Made by a program: the position numbers and the translations under genes
Part shown: in pieces, positions 1-15,000 of the stretch
Layout: each line of letters begins with the position of its first letter
How positions within the stretch are numbered: position 1 is the first letter of the stretch
Assembly (NCBI RefSeq): GCF_001039355.2
Contig: NW_019775606.1
Span: forward strand, 209,133 to 273,132
Direction: 5' to 3'
From: Lingula anatina
Taxonomy: Eukaryota; Brachiopoda; Lingulata; Lingulida; Lingulidae
DNA length: 64,000 bases
The notes under the pieces: generated by a model
What the model saw: only the letters and a program-made list of their open reading frames with translations
Database searches by the model: none
Told to the model about the DNA's origin: nothing

Positions 1-1576
1 GTATATGTTTATTTGCTTTCTGAAGGAGTGACATTCATTGTGTGACTTAAAGCAAACTGGACATCAGGGGACATCACTGACCAATGTCCAGGGTGAGTAC
101 AAATGCCTTTTATGTGGCCTTGTTACTATATGTTAACATCTCCCATAACAAATAGAAAATAGCCCACTGATCATATATTAAAATGGATAACAACTATCAA
201 TTCAAAAACAGAAATGACCATAACTTCCTAAGACTGACTGAGAAGAGAATGATTATCTAAAAATATCAACAATAACAAATGCTGGAAGTATATGACTATC
301 ATGAGTTTATCTTGTCACATGAAAGTCATGTGACATACACACACACAATGTGTAGTAAGTTTCAGTGCCAGAAACAATGTCACTGTCATGGAACAGCTGT
401 AGAAGTTCAATGAGCAACATACTTGACCTATTTAGGTCAGGATTAAGAAAAATCCAGGTCAAGGTCAAATACCAACAAGGCTGAGGTAAAGTAATTATGT
501 CTAGTGGTTGAACAAATTCAACTACAGATAATGCTCTGAGAATTAAAGAATTTTTTTAAAAAATGAGCAAAAACCATGGGCAATTGCTAGCATATCAATC
601 TTTTATCAAAATGATTTTTACTACTGTCCTTATCTAAGGAAAAAAACAGATCTTCTTTTGTCTTTATCTTGTCAACTTGGAAAAATTAATCACTAGGCTA
701 CCTGGCAGTTCCGATTATATGCTAGAGTTATTGACTGGCAGTTGAACTTTGGGGGTGGGGTGGGGGGTGGGGGCATGTTGATGACCTAGAAATGGGTCAA
801 ACGTGAGAAAGGTCATACTTAAATAACACACGACCACTTGTATACTAGAAGTTGATCTGTAAATTCATTTTGAAAGGTGGTCAAACCGAAAAACAAGTTT
901 TCTACATGGAAAAATGTTAAATATGATAAGGGACGAAATGGTAACTGCCCCAAAATTTAAATTAATACTGATTCATTATATTTTGCATATACAACTATTC
1001 TTGTTAGTGAAGCCTGGAAAAGATGAACTGCAAGTTTTGAAAAGTAAGTTGGGGTCATTTAAAGGACCAGTTCTTATGAGTAACTAAAAAAGTAAAAATA
1101 AAAACCTGGAGTAAGTTTAGTGTTCAAAACGTCTTAATAATTACCTAAGTTAACCTTAAATGGCAAAGAAGTCAGTAATTAAGAACATACGACTGAATAA
1201 TGAAGCCGACTACATGATATTCAAATGTGACCATGCTCATGTCAAGTACTGAGGTCAAATGGGGTCAAGAAAGGTCGAACCAAGATCGTAGGTTAATGGT
1301 GTCTAATGTCCTATATTAGGTGCTCGTACACCCATTCACCTGTGGAATATCTTCCATTATAGCAAGCCTGTCTCAAAGTTCCCAAGATTTTAAGTTGTTT
1401 TGATATCATAAAAAAATTCTTGTTCCATCTGGTTTTCTACCGATTATAATCAGAAACACCCCTTCAAAGATTATTTCACTAAAATGATATTGTTTAAATA
1501 TCAATAATTGATGTTTGAAATTACCAAATAATAATGATTATTTTCTTTTTAAAGAGAGATGTTTAAACAAGTGCTG
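1..1576 (-). other. 3' flank or 3'UTR of the RASA3-like gene
   Basis: AT-rich sequence past the stop codon. Only one minus-strand AATAAA (about 9-14) is seen, so the 3'UTR may run to the window edge. No coding evidence. Confidence 0.5.
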
Positions 1577-4500
1577 CTATAACTTTGTTTGAATGTGTCC
1601 TGACATAAGAAGGTAATTCTCATCACCAATTGGCGTCTCTCTGCAAAAGAAAAGAAAGAAAGTCATTACAATTTAATAACTAGAGGACCAGAGCAGCACA
1701 GTCAACTCCAGGGCATGTACCATTAGCTAGGTAAGGCACTTAAAGGGATTCATTATGAGAGATGCACTAAAGATTCAATTCCAAAATAACTGACACTTGA
1801 TGAGTATTCTTTCATAATTACATGACACTAATTAATATGCAGAAAAGTGAAGTTAACACATGTTTTCTGTACACTTCTCACTTCTAGTTTTGGGACCCAT
1901 TTCATCACAGATATAGGTTAAAAAACTAAGATTTTTTTTCTTAATACTTACTGTGATCCATAGACTGTGTTCCTATGTTTATCCTTCACATATTGCTTAT
2001 GCTCTTGCTCCAGACTTATAACGCAGGCCAGAATTTCACTGAGAGTCTCAAAACACGTCTTGGTGTCCTCCAGTATGGCTGTGGGGGGTTTGGAGGGGGT
2101 CTCTGTGCCTGAATACACCTCCAGCTCCGCACAGGTATCTGAGGAATAAAAACACTCAAGATCTGTCTAAGAAAGAACTGAAAAAAAAAAGCTGGTCATA
2201 ACTTAAAAATAACTAAATAAATGAAAAGGCAGGCATCTAAGGTGTAAAACAATTAAGGCCAGTCTTACAAAACAGCTTTAAAAAGATGGTCCTCTCTTGA
2301 AAATAAATAATTTAGAATGAATTCTAATCTGATGCAATAACAATTGGGAAATCAGCTGAGTCTTTTTACTTGACCGGAAAACTATCACTTTGATTTTTGT
2401 TATTTGACATTATTAATCACAAAGTTTTCTTGTGTTCTGCAGTTTCACTGTTAATATATATAATGCCATGTGGACATTTAACTTTTTCCCAAACTTCTAC
2501 ACATAAAGTTATACATGAATAAGATTATCCAGAAAAAAAATCTACAATGAAAAGTATACTTGAAAAAGTTTATCAAAAAAGAAGGTACTCAATATGTACA
2601 AATCAATCATACATCAAGCACACATGAAATGTTTTTTTTTAGTTTAACTATCAAAAGCCAAGTTAATGGACTTCTTCTAAACACCTACAACTTAGTCTAC
2701 AAATAAATTGCAAAAACATGACTATATTAACTAGTAATATTAAGACTGCTGTTATGGTATCAAGCATTCAATGAGAGTCAGAACTTGTTTTATTAAACAT
2801 GAAAATCATCTAGCAAGTAAAAATTACAAGCCATACTTGTAACATTAAGATTCATATTTTGTTTGTGAGTGAACAAACAAGTAAACAATGTCAGTTTGCA
2901 GACTTTTTAAATAAAACAAATGGCAAAATTTGATTAAAGATAAGGTACAATAAGATTAATTCAGCCAGTAAAGAGGCTTTATAAAACATCAAACCACAAT
3001 ATGGCATTCAACATCTACTGTGTACACACTGTGACAGGTACAGTACTGTAACTGTTAACATATTCAGGCCAGTTAGAATATTTGCCTCCCCTTACAGACC
3101 TTCATCTTCAAATATGTGAAACCATGTGAAAAAATTAAATGTAGAAAAGATAATATTGTAACCAACATACTAAATATGTAAGAATCTATATGGTTTTGAG
3201 AGAGACAGAGAGAGAGGGAGATTGTTTTTATAAAGAAGGTCAATTGCCATAAGGCCTACTGGTTTTTTGGGCAAAACTGTTCACAGGTAGAAAGAAGTAT
3301 AAATTTAATCCTTAAACTTGAACAAAAAAAAAAAAAAGNNNNNNNNNNNNNNNNNNNNNNNNNNNNNNNNNNNNNNNNNNNNNNNNNNNNNNNNNNNNNN
3401 NNNNNNNNNNNNNNNNNNNNNNNNNNNNNNNNNNNNNNNNNNNNNNNNNNNNNNNNNNNNNNNNNNNNNNNNNNNNNNNCTGAGAATATTTTGTAAACAG
3501 GATGAAATAAGACGTAGGTCTTGTAAAGTTTTGTTGTTAATGGGGAGACAAATACTGTCCTAATGGCAGTTTTGTGCTTGTGGGGACTTTGAGGAAATGA
3601 AAGTATAAAGTACTGTGTATTATTTGTGCATATAGAGAGGTGCTGGTCTTTACAATACCAGTATGTGAAATACAGAAATAGGAATCAGAATTGTTATCTA
3701 AGTAACACACACAGCACACTCTTCTTACCACATTTGGATTTTTGTTCCACTGTAGAGCAAAATAATCTCAGTTTTATTAATCACAACCATACTTTCACTT
3801 TCTGTTCATACAATTTATATACATAATTCTAATGCAGACTAAATTAAATGCCAAACTTATGGTAAAATGGTGACTTTCTATTAAATTGCTCTCTTTTAAG
3901 CAAAGTAGGTCGCCCATCATCATATATTACATAAGACATTGCTTGCTATGAAAAGTCTGTTTCAAGTTTTCACTTCCTCTTTTGTACAAACTTATCAAAC
4001 CTTCGAAATTTTAAAAAAAGCCAAACTTAACCATTAAAAGGACTATAATTCTAAAGCATATATAAGACAAACACAGCATTACCTTGTAACTTTTCCAGTT
4101 TCTCCATATTAGACAGAAATAAGGAGTGGATTCTCTCCAGCTCTAAATCTGGGTCAATGACCACTTTAATGTCCGGCAGCTCACTGGTCACAGGGGCACA
4201 GCCGCCAACAGTTTGCTCTGTGGCATTGCAACTAGATATGATGAAGGTTAAATGTTTAGCAAATGTAAATTATCAGTACTCAATGGTGCAATGGTTATGG
4301 GAACACACACACTTTCCCATGTTCATAAAAAAAAAAAATAATAATAATAATAATAAATCAACTTGAAGGCTTTTTTTCAATCACATTTTGCCCTTTGGTG
4401 TTAGTACCGCACCAGTGACTTACCAGAGATAGTGTCCATTCACAAACCCTGCAGGGTGATAGAAATGAAGCCGGTTTTCATTCATCTCACAGATCTTGGA

Positions 4501-5468
4501 TAAAATGTCTGTCCTACAACCAGAAAATACACCATATTACAGTCTGAAACTATTCACGAGATCTTTTAATTCATCAACAGTACTCTATGCCTTTCAAATT
4601 CTGGGACCTTTAGGCAGGGAAGGAAGGGGATAACCACACTGTTGGCTGAAAAGTTCCACTCTGAATCAAACTTTGATCTAGATTCTACACCATTTTCAAA
4701 TTGGTTCAACTTAAATACCCCTTTTACTTTAAATATGATTGGTCTTTATCTCTGAACTGCCTTCCAGACAGAAAATATGTGGAAACGTAAAATCAAGTGA
4801 CTTCTTTTTAAAGTAAATCCTTTAGAATTGAAACAAAACTCTTCAAACAGTCACTTATAACTATTAAGAACACCTCATGAGAGATAGATGAAAAAAGCTC
4901 CATTATGTGGTGTCCACTCTCTCCCTACCATTCCTTCATCTCCACACAGTTGTTAGCCTGGATATACAATGTCCTCTGAGGCTGCACCACCTGGAACATC
5001 TGAAACAGAAATAAGACCAATTTCAAATAAAAAATAATAGATCTCAGATTTTTACAGTTTATGAGACAATGTTGCATCAAACTAAAATTCAAGCTTTTGG
5101 GCAACAAAGTAGGATACAAGCCATAACATGTTTTGAGGACATATCATGAGTTATGAAATGTTTTTTGTCTCAACGATAACACTTGTGATTGATTTTGGAT
5201 TAATTCAGAACTTTTAAAATATAAACTGCACCATTTTCATTTAACCTCAGAAGTGATTCCAAGAGAGATTGAAAAAAAAGAAAATATCATATAAAATTTT
5301 TGAAAAAATTAGAGATTTAAGTCTTTAGGACACATCCTGAAATTTGAATATTTGGTTGTTTGTTGTATTTATGCCCATGTGTCCCCCATATAGAACTGCA
5401 ACTTTCGGACCTTTCATTTTGAAGATTTAATAAATGGTCCAATTTCATTTCTGGAAAATAATGACTGG

Positions 5469-5526
<58 letters not shown>

Positions 5527-6482
5527 AAAGATGACAACACACTTACATATTTCATTTTGAAAGATTCCTCTTCTACAGTCTCTACTGCGAGTATTTCATC
5601 AACAGGAATCTCACACAGTGGCTCATCATCTACAAAATGTGTTATAAAATTTATAATACTTTGCATTATCCTCTCTCTCTGGTTCTTTCTTCACCAATAT
5701 TTTTCACCCCTCTTCAATCCAGACTGCATACATGAAGCTGAACCACACCTTTTAGAATCTCTTGAACACGAAAACAGTACAAAAAAGTAGAACATGGATT
5801 GGAAATTTTATAAAGAAGAGCAGTATTTTTTCACAAATTGACAGTAATAACTACCTTTTGATTTTGCATAGGATAAATACTGGTTGGTGAGACAAAAGTA
5901 GCGTCTTTTGAAATTCTTAACTCCAAACCTCCGCCTTCCCTGAGCTCTCTTGGTCATCATGCTGAAAATAAAATAAATAAATATAAAATTGAACTAAATA
6001 TTTATACAATGTCAGGTTGAACTATAAATAAATAACTGTGGAATTTAGTTTGATAATGTTTATTGGCCGCTCCCCTAAAAAATTATAAATAAAACTGCAT
6101 GAATGTCCAGAATGAGATTAAATTTTTTCTCTTTATCTGAGTACAAAATAAGTTTTTGTCCACTTACCCTTCTTTTAAGACAATGGTGGTGGTAATAGTC
6201 CTGGACTGGGTCCTGGCTGTAGAGACAATGTCCAGAAACTGAAAGACAACACAATTATATTACATACTTTATAATATTTAATATATCTATATATGTACAT
6301 TTAAAGTTTTTCTGATTAACCTTACTAGCTGACTGCTTACATAATATTATATTATAGCAGAAGTGCTACAACTCACAGTTCTTAAAGCAGCAGTGTGATG
6401 TTCTGTGCTGAAACTTCTGAACAAAGGCACCATGTAATCTTCCTTGAAACCATAGGAGGCCTGGAACAAAAATTATAGACAA

Positions 6483-6530
<48 letters not shown>

Positions 6531-8587
6531 CATATCAGCATTGCCATTTTGTTTTCTTGATGACACATAAATAAAATAGTCATTAACCAATTACTATATT
6601 GCCATTCAATAAAATGTTGATCAAAATACACTTTTTTGCTACAGAAATTACTTATATTAAGTAGGTAATGTTGTAACACATCTATCATCCCATTTTGGGG
6701 AAGGCAGGTAAATAATGGGGAAGGCAGGTAAAAGACCTGAAGAAGTTAAAAAACTTTGAGAAAACAACAGCAAACTTCTTTTAGAAATAATTTAACTGTT
6801 TCCCTTTTCTTTCTTTTTTTTTTAACGATATCTGTTACACTTACATGTTTACTGCTTACTAGGTTTCCCAAGCTCTGCACTGCCTTGGAAATTAGTGTAA
6901 GTTTTCTACTTGTACTTTGGTCCTGAAAACAGGGTAGAGACAGAGAGATTTCAAAAGTGTGCTTTTAAATAAATTTATATCCTGTGTCTTTAATCTTCTG
7001 TTTTAGAATAAGACTGTCATAAATGATCAAAGTAAGACAATCAACTAGACGTACTTGATATAGTATGAGAAAGTGAGGTTATCCAAAATAGTCAAATGGG
7101 AAAAAGATAAAAGCACTGGACTTGGGATGTAATGCTGAAACCTTGTTGTTGACACCATGACCTTCAACAAGGTAGAGTGTGTGTATGTGTGTGTGTGTCT
7201 GTGTGTGTGTGTGTGTGCATGTGCACATGTGTTCATTTGTGCACATTGTCTCTTCTTGGAATATGAAGAAATAGATATTCAGAAAAAAAAAAAAAAAAAG
7301 AAAAATGACTATCACAGAAAACCATCACCAGGAATCATTTCTGCCATTGTATTCTAATACTGAAAATTCCCCTGACTTACTGGAGTTTCCTGTCTCAGCT
7401 GAAACAACTTTGGTCCCAAGATGGCGGGTGCGTAAAACCTGAGGAAAATAAATCCACTGACAACCTGGTAGCGGACTGCTTTGTTTTCTGAAACACATGG
7501 CACACATATTATTAATAATTAACTACTTAAACCTGATCTGACTGCTGCAAGGTTTAATGATATAGTTACTGTTATTAAATAGCCAGAGAAATATTTAGGG
7601 AGAATTCTCTCTGTGCCGCTTTTAGAAACCACACTAAGATAATGTGCTTTTAGGCCAAACAAAATTGACAAGTAGGTTTATGAGCTCAACCGACCCTTAC
7701 TTTGAGGAATTCATTATTTTCTGCACCTACTTTTCTTTCAAATGAAAAAATGCAATGGGTCTTGGTTTGGCCAATGGGCAGCACTGAGTCTAACCATAAT
7801 GCTGTTGTTTGAATGCTCAAAAATTGCCCACCCTGCCAACTTGACATTACTTCTTTCCTTAATAAATTAATAAAACATGTTTACAGGGAGTAGCTGCTCG
7901 TTAATCAACTGATCGAATTTTTCTGGTCTTACCTGGAAAATATTTGGTGGCGATTTCCTTGAGTACGGCAAAGACCTGACACATGATTGTTGGGCACTGG
8001 AGAGCAGACTGGGTGATGGCCACGATGATCTTCTCGATATAACCTCGCAGATTGTTGATGTTGTTGTCCAGGTTTTCACTTGGGGAGAGGCGGGTGGGAT
8101 CCACCTCACAGGGTAGGTGGTCATCAAATATCTGTTTAAAATTTAAAAAATAAATAAATGATAATTACAGGGATAACAAGTTTTCAGATGAGATTCATAT
8201 TTCACAATAACTACATTGTAAACAATTCACAGACAAATATTTAAATTTCAATTTACAACCAATACATGGTTTTGCAATTTTTCTGTAATCTGTGCTTGTC
8301 ATCAGACCACTTGGACCTACATAGATGTGATATGGCTATACCTATGTTGTAATATCTTAAGACAAAAAAAAAAAAAAAAAAACACACGGACTCACTCTGT
8401 ATGTCATAACGTATTCATTAACCATAGGAAATTCATTTACTCCAGAAAAATCCTTTTTTTAAACCAAAACAAATAGTTGTCATCTCTTTAGTAGCAGAAA
8501 AATGTTGTGCAAAAATGCACTTTGCATGTACATCAGCAGAGAGAGTTTTGGTGACAAACTTGATGACTTTTCTTAACTGAGGTGTGC

Positions 8588-8651
<64 letters not shown>

Positions 8652-8976
8652 TCAATTGTTTTACCTCATCTATAATAGCTTTGAGTGTATCATGCAGATA
8701 GTGCATGCCCACAACTTTCATCAGCTCATCTATACACTTACTGGCTAGAGTATTGCCACGGAATATAGTATTTGGGTCCCTAAAAAACAAGGAAAACAAA
8801 ATATACACAACAAATTCTGTTTAGTTCAGGTTTTTCTTATAAGTCACATTTATTTAGCATTGTCATATTTTCTAATATATATTCTGTTGGTGCAAATATC
8901 CAAAAATTCCACTCTAACATTTAACGCAAACTCAGGATCAGAAACAATGGTAGACTAATGGGTGTGATGTGGCAAC

Positions 8977-9008
<32 letters not shown>

Positions 9009-12000
9009 AACAGCATCTCTGTTGTAAAACACATTGTTTAGAGATCACCATAGCATCAGTGTCCATGCCAGGATGATAACCCCTGCTTCTCAATGAAGTG
9101 ATCAAAATGTGCAGACAATGCATTAAATGATTAGATATAATCATTTTTATTATTTTTTAGGCCCCAGAAAGTAAAGTGCTGCACTATTTTAACTAAAACT
9201 GAAAACATGACATACGATATTCGGGAGATCTCCCAATCAGACAAGGCTTCAATGAGAGGAACTAATTTCTCATGGTGGAGGAACACCTTTACTAAAGGCT
9301 GTGCCGCTTCTTGGCGTTGCTCCACCACTTCACCTAAGATGTATGCCGCACTGGAGGTGATTGGCTAAAATACAGAGTGCACTATGTCAAAAATCAAAAT
9401 GAGCAATAGAAACATAATTCACTACATTCATCTTTGAGAATTGGTATATATTTTTAATATGGTCTAAAATGTAAGCTAATGTAATAACTAATTACAAAAT
9501 TAAAGACAAAATACATGTAATCAAATTTTCACAAATTATGTTTTGCATCTTACACATGAAATACCCAGTTTGACAACTGTGAATAGTTTGATTGAATTCA
9601 AATATTTGTTTTAAAGTTACTAATGACAACTATCTGTCTGGAATCTTGCAGTGATGTGATACCTGTACTTCAGGTGATTTCAGAAGCAGATTCCTCAGGT
9701 CGTTATAGTAATGAGACAAGAACACGTGGTCAGCCGTGTACGAGATCTTCAGCCTCAGAGAACCCAGTTCATGTTTCTTGGAACTGCTTTCTCTGGGACT
9801 TAAAAAATACCTAGAGGGGATTATAATAGTAGTGTTATCTGATATTATTGACATACTTTGAAAATGAGACTATGATATTTTTACATGGCATCCAATACAT
9901 GCATTTATTTCAGCCTTCTTCTAATTACCATCAAATAAGCCACTTAATCAGCAAAACAAATTTCATTCAAATAAACCCAAATACAACTTGGCAAAAATGA
10001 CAAATATCAAATATCATCTTTACCAAAATTGATTTTTTTTACCAAAGTTTTACATGTTATCATGAACCTGGAGTTACGAAAACATGTCCCTTAATACCCT
10101 TTCCCTTTAATTTATTAACACACCAATTCCTATACCAGTACAATTTAAGAAGCCAGTACAGAAAATTAATGGACTGCACTTTGTTGTACTAAACCCCATC
10201 CAAGTTCATATAACGCCAACAAACAATTTTCTCTCAAGAGCTTCACCATTACAGTTTTAAAGTCAAACCATTCCAAACACTACTTCACTTAATAAAAGAA
10301 GTGCACTCTCCATAATGCAAAAAAATTCACATTCCCTGAAAGTAAAAAGAGACAGTAAAGAAAGTGCCTCTCCAAAAACTACCACCACCTCCACCACCAT
10401 CACCATGTGAAGCATACCATGCATTGTGTGCAGTTGTCTGGTCCAGATCTTTGAGAAGAATTTTAACCTCGCCCAGAAAAGCTCCCGGAAACATGTGTCC
10501 CAACACTTCCCTTGACACCCGAGAATCGTCATGCCACAGTGAAATGCTGAAACGTACAAATGAGTGTGGTGAAAGAATTGTTTAGGGCACATTCAGAATC
10601 AGCTGATCCACAGACTAAGTAGTCCATGGATCAAATATGACGTGACCCAATTGAAAAAGTGCTGAGATGTAATTGCTCTGCTTCTGCTGGGACATCACGC
10701 ATGGGAGGCAGGGATCCATTGTCAAGTATATGCCATATTTGATCTGCGGACTAGTTAGTTCACAGATCAACTGGTTGTGAATTCGGCCTTAGAGTAATGA
10801 GCCACCCATCAAGGGGTGAAACTGTAGTCACATGATCTCCCCTCACTCCACCTTGTTAGCTTCAGAGGTACCTCCTTTTTCTTTAATAAAGTTTTTATTG
10901 ACTGATATAGTTATCAACCATATACAAGGATGAGACTGCTGCCATTTAGTGAAAAAGTCTGAAAATATGAGGTGGGGTGGGCTCCAGACACCTCACCCTA
11001 GTTTTTATTGCAGATCTGCATTGATCTAAAGGATGATATTTTTGGCTACCAAAAAATCGGATATTTTTCTCGATATTTGAAAAAATCTCATCCCTGCACA
11101 TACTGACATAAATGATGTTGAGTATGCTCTCAATGGGTCACAATCTTTACTTACACCTGTCCAATGATGTAGATACCCAGCTGACAACCCTTGCTTCTCT
11201 ATTTAACTCCTGAAGTGATCCAAATGTGAAAAAAGTAACTGCAAGTGGTTAAAAATGATCATTTTATTCATTTTCAGGACCCAGAAAGTGCCGCTACTTT
11301 TGAGGACACAATCTGTTTAGCAATTACCTGAGCTCTGCGTTAGTGGAGTCGTCCACTATGTACTGGGTCATCCTGTCATGGTTCTGGCCTTTCTTTTTTA
11401 ACTGGAACGAAATTGGGATATTTCTTTCATTGTTAAAATACTGCATACAGTCTTTGTCTGGCATAACAATTGGTATGATTTTGTAAAGAAATGAATGCTT
11501 TATTAAAAAACTGAAAAGATTTACATGAATATATGAGCATTTTTATTGTCTTTTAACTAACATTTTATTAAAACTGTAAGCTTTACTATCCCATCTCTAC
11601 TTTTCAGTCCCATCTATTTCATCATAACCTTCAGACTTAAAAAGGCAAGATAGTATATTTTAGTTGTTTGAGATGTAAATTCACATCATTTTGACCTAAT
11701 AATCCTTCAAATCCACCCTCCCATCACTTTCCAATCTGTATCTCCACCTATTTCCAAGTATCTGAGAGTTCCTTACATCAAAGAAAAAAGTTTCGTCAAA
11801 CTGTGGACAAATTGTCTTCTTTTTCACAGCTGTCCTTTTATTTTCCACATTTTTCTGCATTTTGCCAAAGGTCAAGGTGACCTCGGCATATGGGTTACAA
11901 GCACCATTGATCACTGTCAAGTCACTACATTCCACAACTCTGAAAAATAAATAAAATAAAAAAAAATGACAAAAGAATCATAATAGCAGACATTTGATTA

Positions 12001-15000
12001 CAATACATACTTAATTCTCCTCTAAAACTATTCTCAACAGCATGAGGACATCAAGAAGCTGAAAAACGTGATCAGGGGAAGATCCAGATATATCTTTTGA
12101 CAGTCTCCCAAATTATTTTAGTTTAACCATCCTCCATTTTTGACCGTCTTTCAACAGAATAAATAAATGGCCATCAATGTAAACTTGAAAAAATTTGACT
12201 GTCTTCCGGAAGACCCAGAAGACAGCCTCCATCTGCCTCTGGTGATTAAGTGCACAGGGCTTCAGTATTCATGATTTCCTTGTAGGTGTCTGCCTTCTCT
12301 CTGCTCTGATCTGTGAAGCACCTTACCTAATTAAGAGTCTGCTAGAGGGAAAATTGTATTCAAAAAACAAAATCATGGACAATTGACTATGACAGGCACT
12401 AAATTATCTTCCAAAACTATTCTCAAACACATGACGATATCAAGAAACACATAGGTCAATCTATGTATTTTCTTTAAAGGGATCCTGACAGGTATCTTCC
12501 CGAGGAAGCACCGTACCTGACGGAGAGTCTGTGAGAGGGCATGTGGCTCCCCCTTGTGTCCAGACATTCGCTAAGTCTCAGTTCCACATGGACCTTTCCC
12601 TGGACCTCGGATAATGCATCCACAGGATGCAGAGGGAGCCAGTGGTCCTTCCCATGGTATTTGTGTAATTCTTCTTTCTTTATTACCACATTGCCTATGA
12701 TCTGTGAAGATAAAAAACAGTCATGGTGAAACTTGTCCGCTTCTGGGTTAATATCAAGCATAATTGAAAGTGGGCTGGCAATTCTGATGGAATCTGTGCA
12801 TTAATCAGCCCACATGGGCCAGCAATTGGCAACTGATGCACTAGTAAACATAATTTTTCGACTTAAAGGTAAAAACAGACACATTATTTTACAACTGGTA
12901 GAGGTAAGAGTTACCTTTTATAAAACCAACAATTATTTTAACGTCTACTCTTATTAAATTTTTCTTGCCTTTCATTTAGATGTTCAAATTAGCATAAGAT
13001 AAAAGAATCCTGAAAACAACTCACTTTGTCTTGTTTGACTGTCTTCTCATGGACATAAAACTTGAGAAATCGAAATTTTCTTGGAATTTCACACTGGAAC
13101 TCTTCACCATAAAAAGGACTGAAAAGAAGCAAACAAAGATGCCATAAATATGGCAATTCGCTGAAAATGTCCTTAGTCTACTTTGAAATTTGTTGTTTGA
13201 TCTCATATTTATATGTAAACTGCCACATATGACTAAGCATCAGTTCCATAGAAGTGACTTATATACATGTTATAGACTAGATAAGAATACATTCAACCAA
13301 ATGTTATATATCTTGCTAGAATGTACATGTAAAATATAAAAATCAGAAATCCTTTTCCATTTTTTTAGCAGTGCCAAGAGAAATGTAAATAAATATGAAA
13401 GTAAATTTTAAGTATTCTTTATTTAATTTATTAGCATTAAAAAGGTTAATTTAAAACCGAATTAAAATGGGATGACTGCATGGGGGATGGAAACTGCTTA
13501 AAATCATTTATAAAGATCACTGTTGCTCAGTATAAAAAGTTAAAAATGCTGACACTTGGTGAGAGGGGAATGTCAAGACGCTTTCCTTATAGTGTCACAT
13601 TTGAATTACGAATCTGCTACTTCTATTTATCATTAGTTGTCTGGAGACATAATTTAGCTCATTTCTGCTCAAAGGTAGCTGTAAATCAAGACATGCCATT
13701 GTAGATTAAACACTCTTTGGCCAATGAGCCATTGTTAATACATCTTTTTTTAGCTCTGGCATGCGCTTTAGTAGACAAAATTAAACTTTCACTCTCTCTT
13801 TCTTTATGTCCTTGCATTAAGGAAGATCATTTGCAAGAAGAAAAAAAAAATTCTAAAAAGGTACTTGCAAAAATAACATTCACCAACATTCCAGAGTATT
13901 TCAATCAAGCATAAAACTAGAACCTACTCAACAGCGTTTTGTGAAAAAATTATTCATTTCACATGTTCAAATTTAATATGTATGTATACATGTAATTAAA
14001 GTATTTCCATGTACTGAATACCAATAAGTACCTACTTTAAATTTCTCTCGATCAGTGAAGTTTTGAAAATCTGTTCTTGGTCCAAAGCCACACTGCAGTA
14101 AGTGTCTCGCAGTCCAGAAGTTACATTACTACTGGAAGGGGGAAGATGCTTAGCCTCACCTGAAAATAATAAAAAAAATTACCATGATAACTATTTGATT
14201 AACAGTTTTTAAATTTGATTTGTTTTTATACACATTATATTATCAGTGTTCATGGAACTTCATATTTTTAGCAATACCAATTTGCTAGAAACCTTCTAAA
14301 TTCAGCTTTTTGAAAGGACCAAAAATGCTAATACAGTGTAATCAAGTTTTGGCAGATTTTTAGGTTACTGTACTCAGTACAGTTTTTTGACTTATCATTT
14401 TTAAAAAAACTTCAGAAAAAAGAAGAAAAAAAATTTAATTTTGACTTAAAAGCATCCTTCACTGATGTTTCTGGGTTCATTTCCAATCAATTTTTAAAAG
14501 TGGCCAATTAAGTAGTATCCCCACCCCCCACCCCCATGAAAAAATCCCACATTAGCACATACACATAGAATGTGTTCAGCACAGATGATCTGCAAACAAA
14601 CTGATCCACTGACTAAATATGGCTGACCCCATTTAAAAAGTGATACTGCTAATTAGCTTTTTAAATGGGGTCAGCCATATTTAGTCAGCAGATCAGTTAG
14701 TTCGCAGATCATCTGTTCTGAAAGTGCTCAAAAACACCACACTTTGAGGGTTCATAATTTGTTTTGCACTGGTGCAAATTGCTACAAATTCCCCCGACTT
14801 GTCCAAAATTTCAATTATCAACCATGAATAACACATTCACTAAAATGTATATATGGATGCCAATATTCTGCTCTATTTCTGGTCTTCTATCACTATGTAC
14901 ACACAGCATGGTGGCAATGGAGTCAATCTGTGGTCAGATATCTCAGAATCAGGACAGTTGGGACAGCAGTGATAACTGAGGATATCCCAGCCGCTACATG

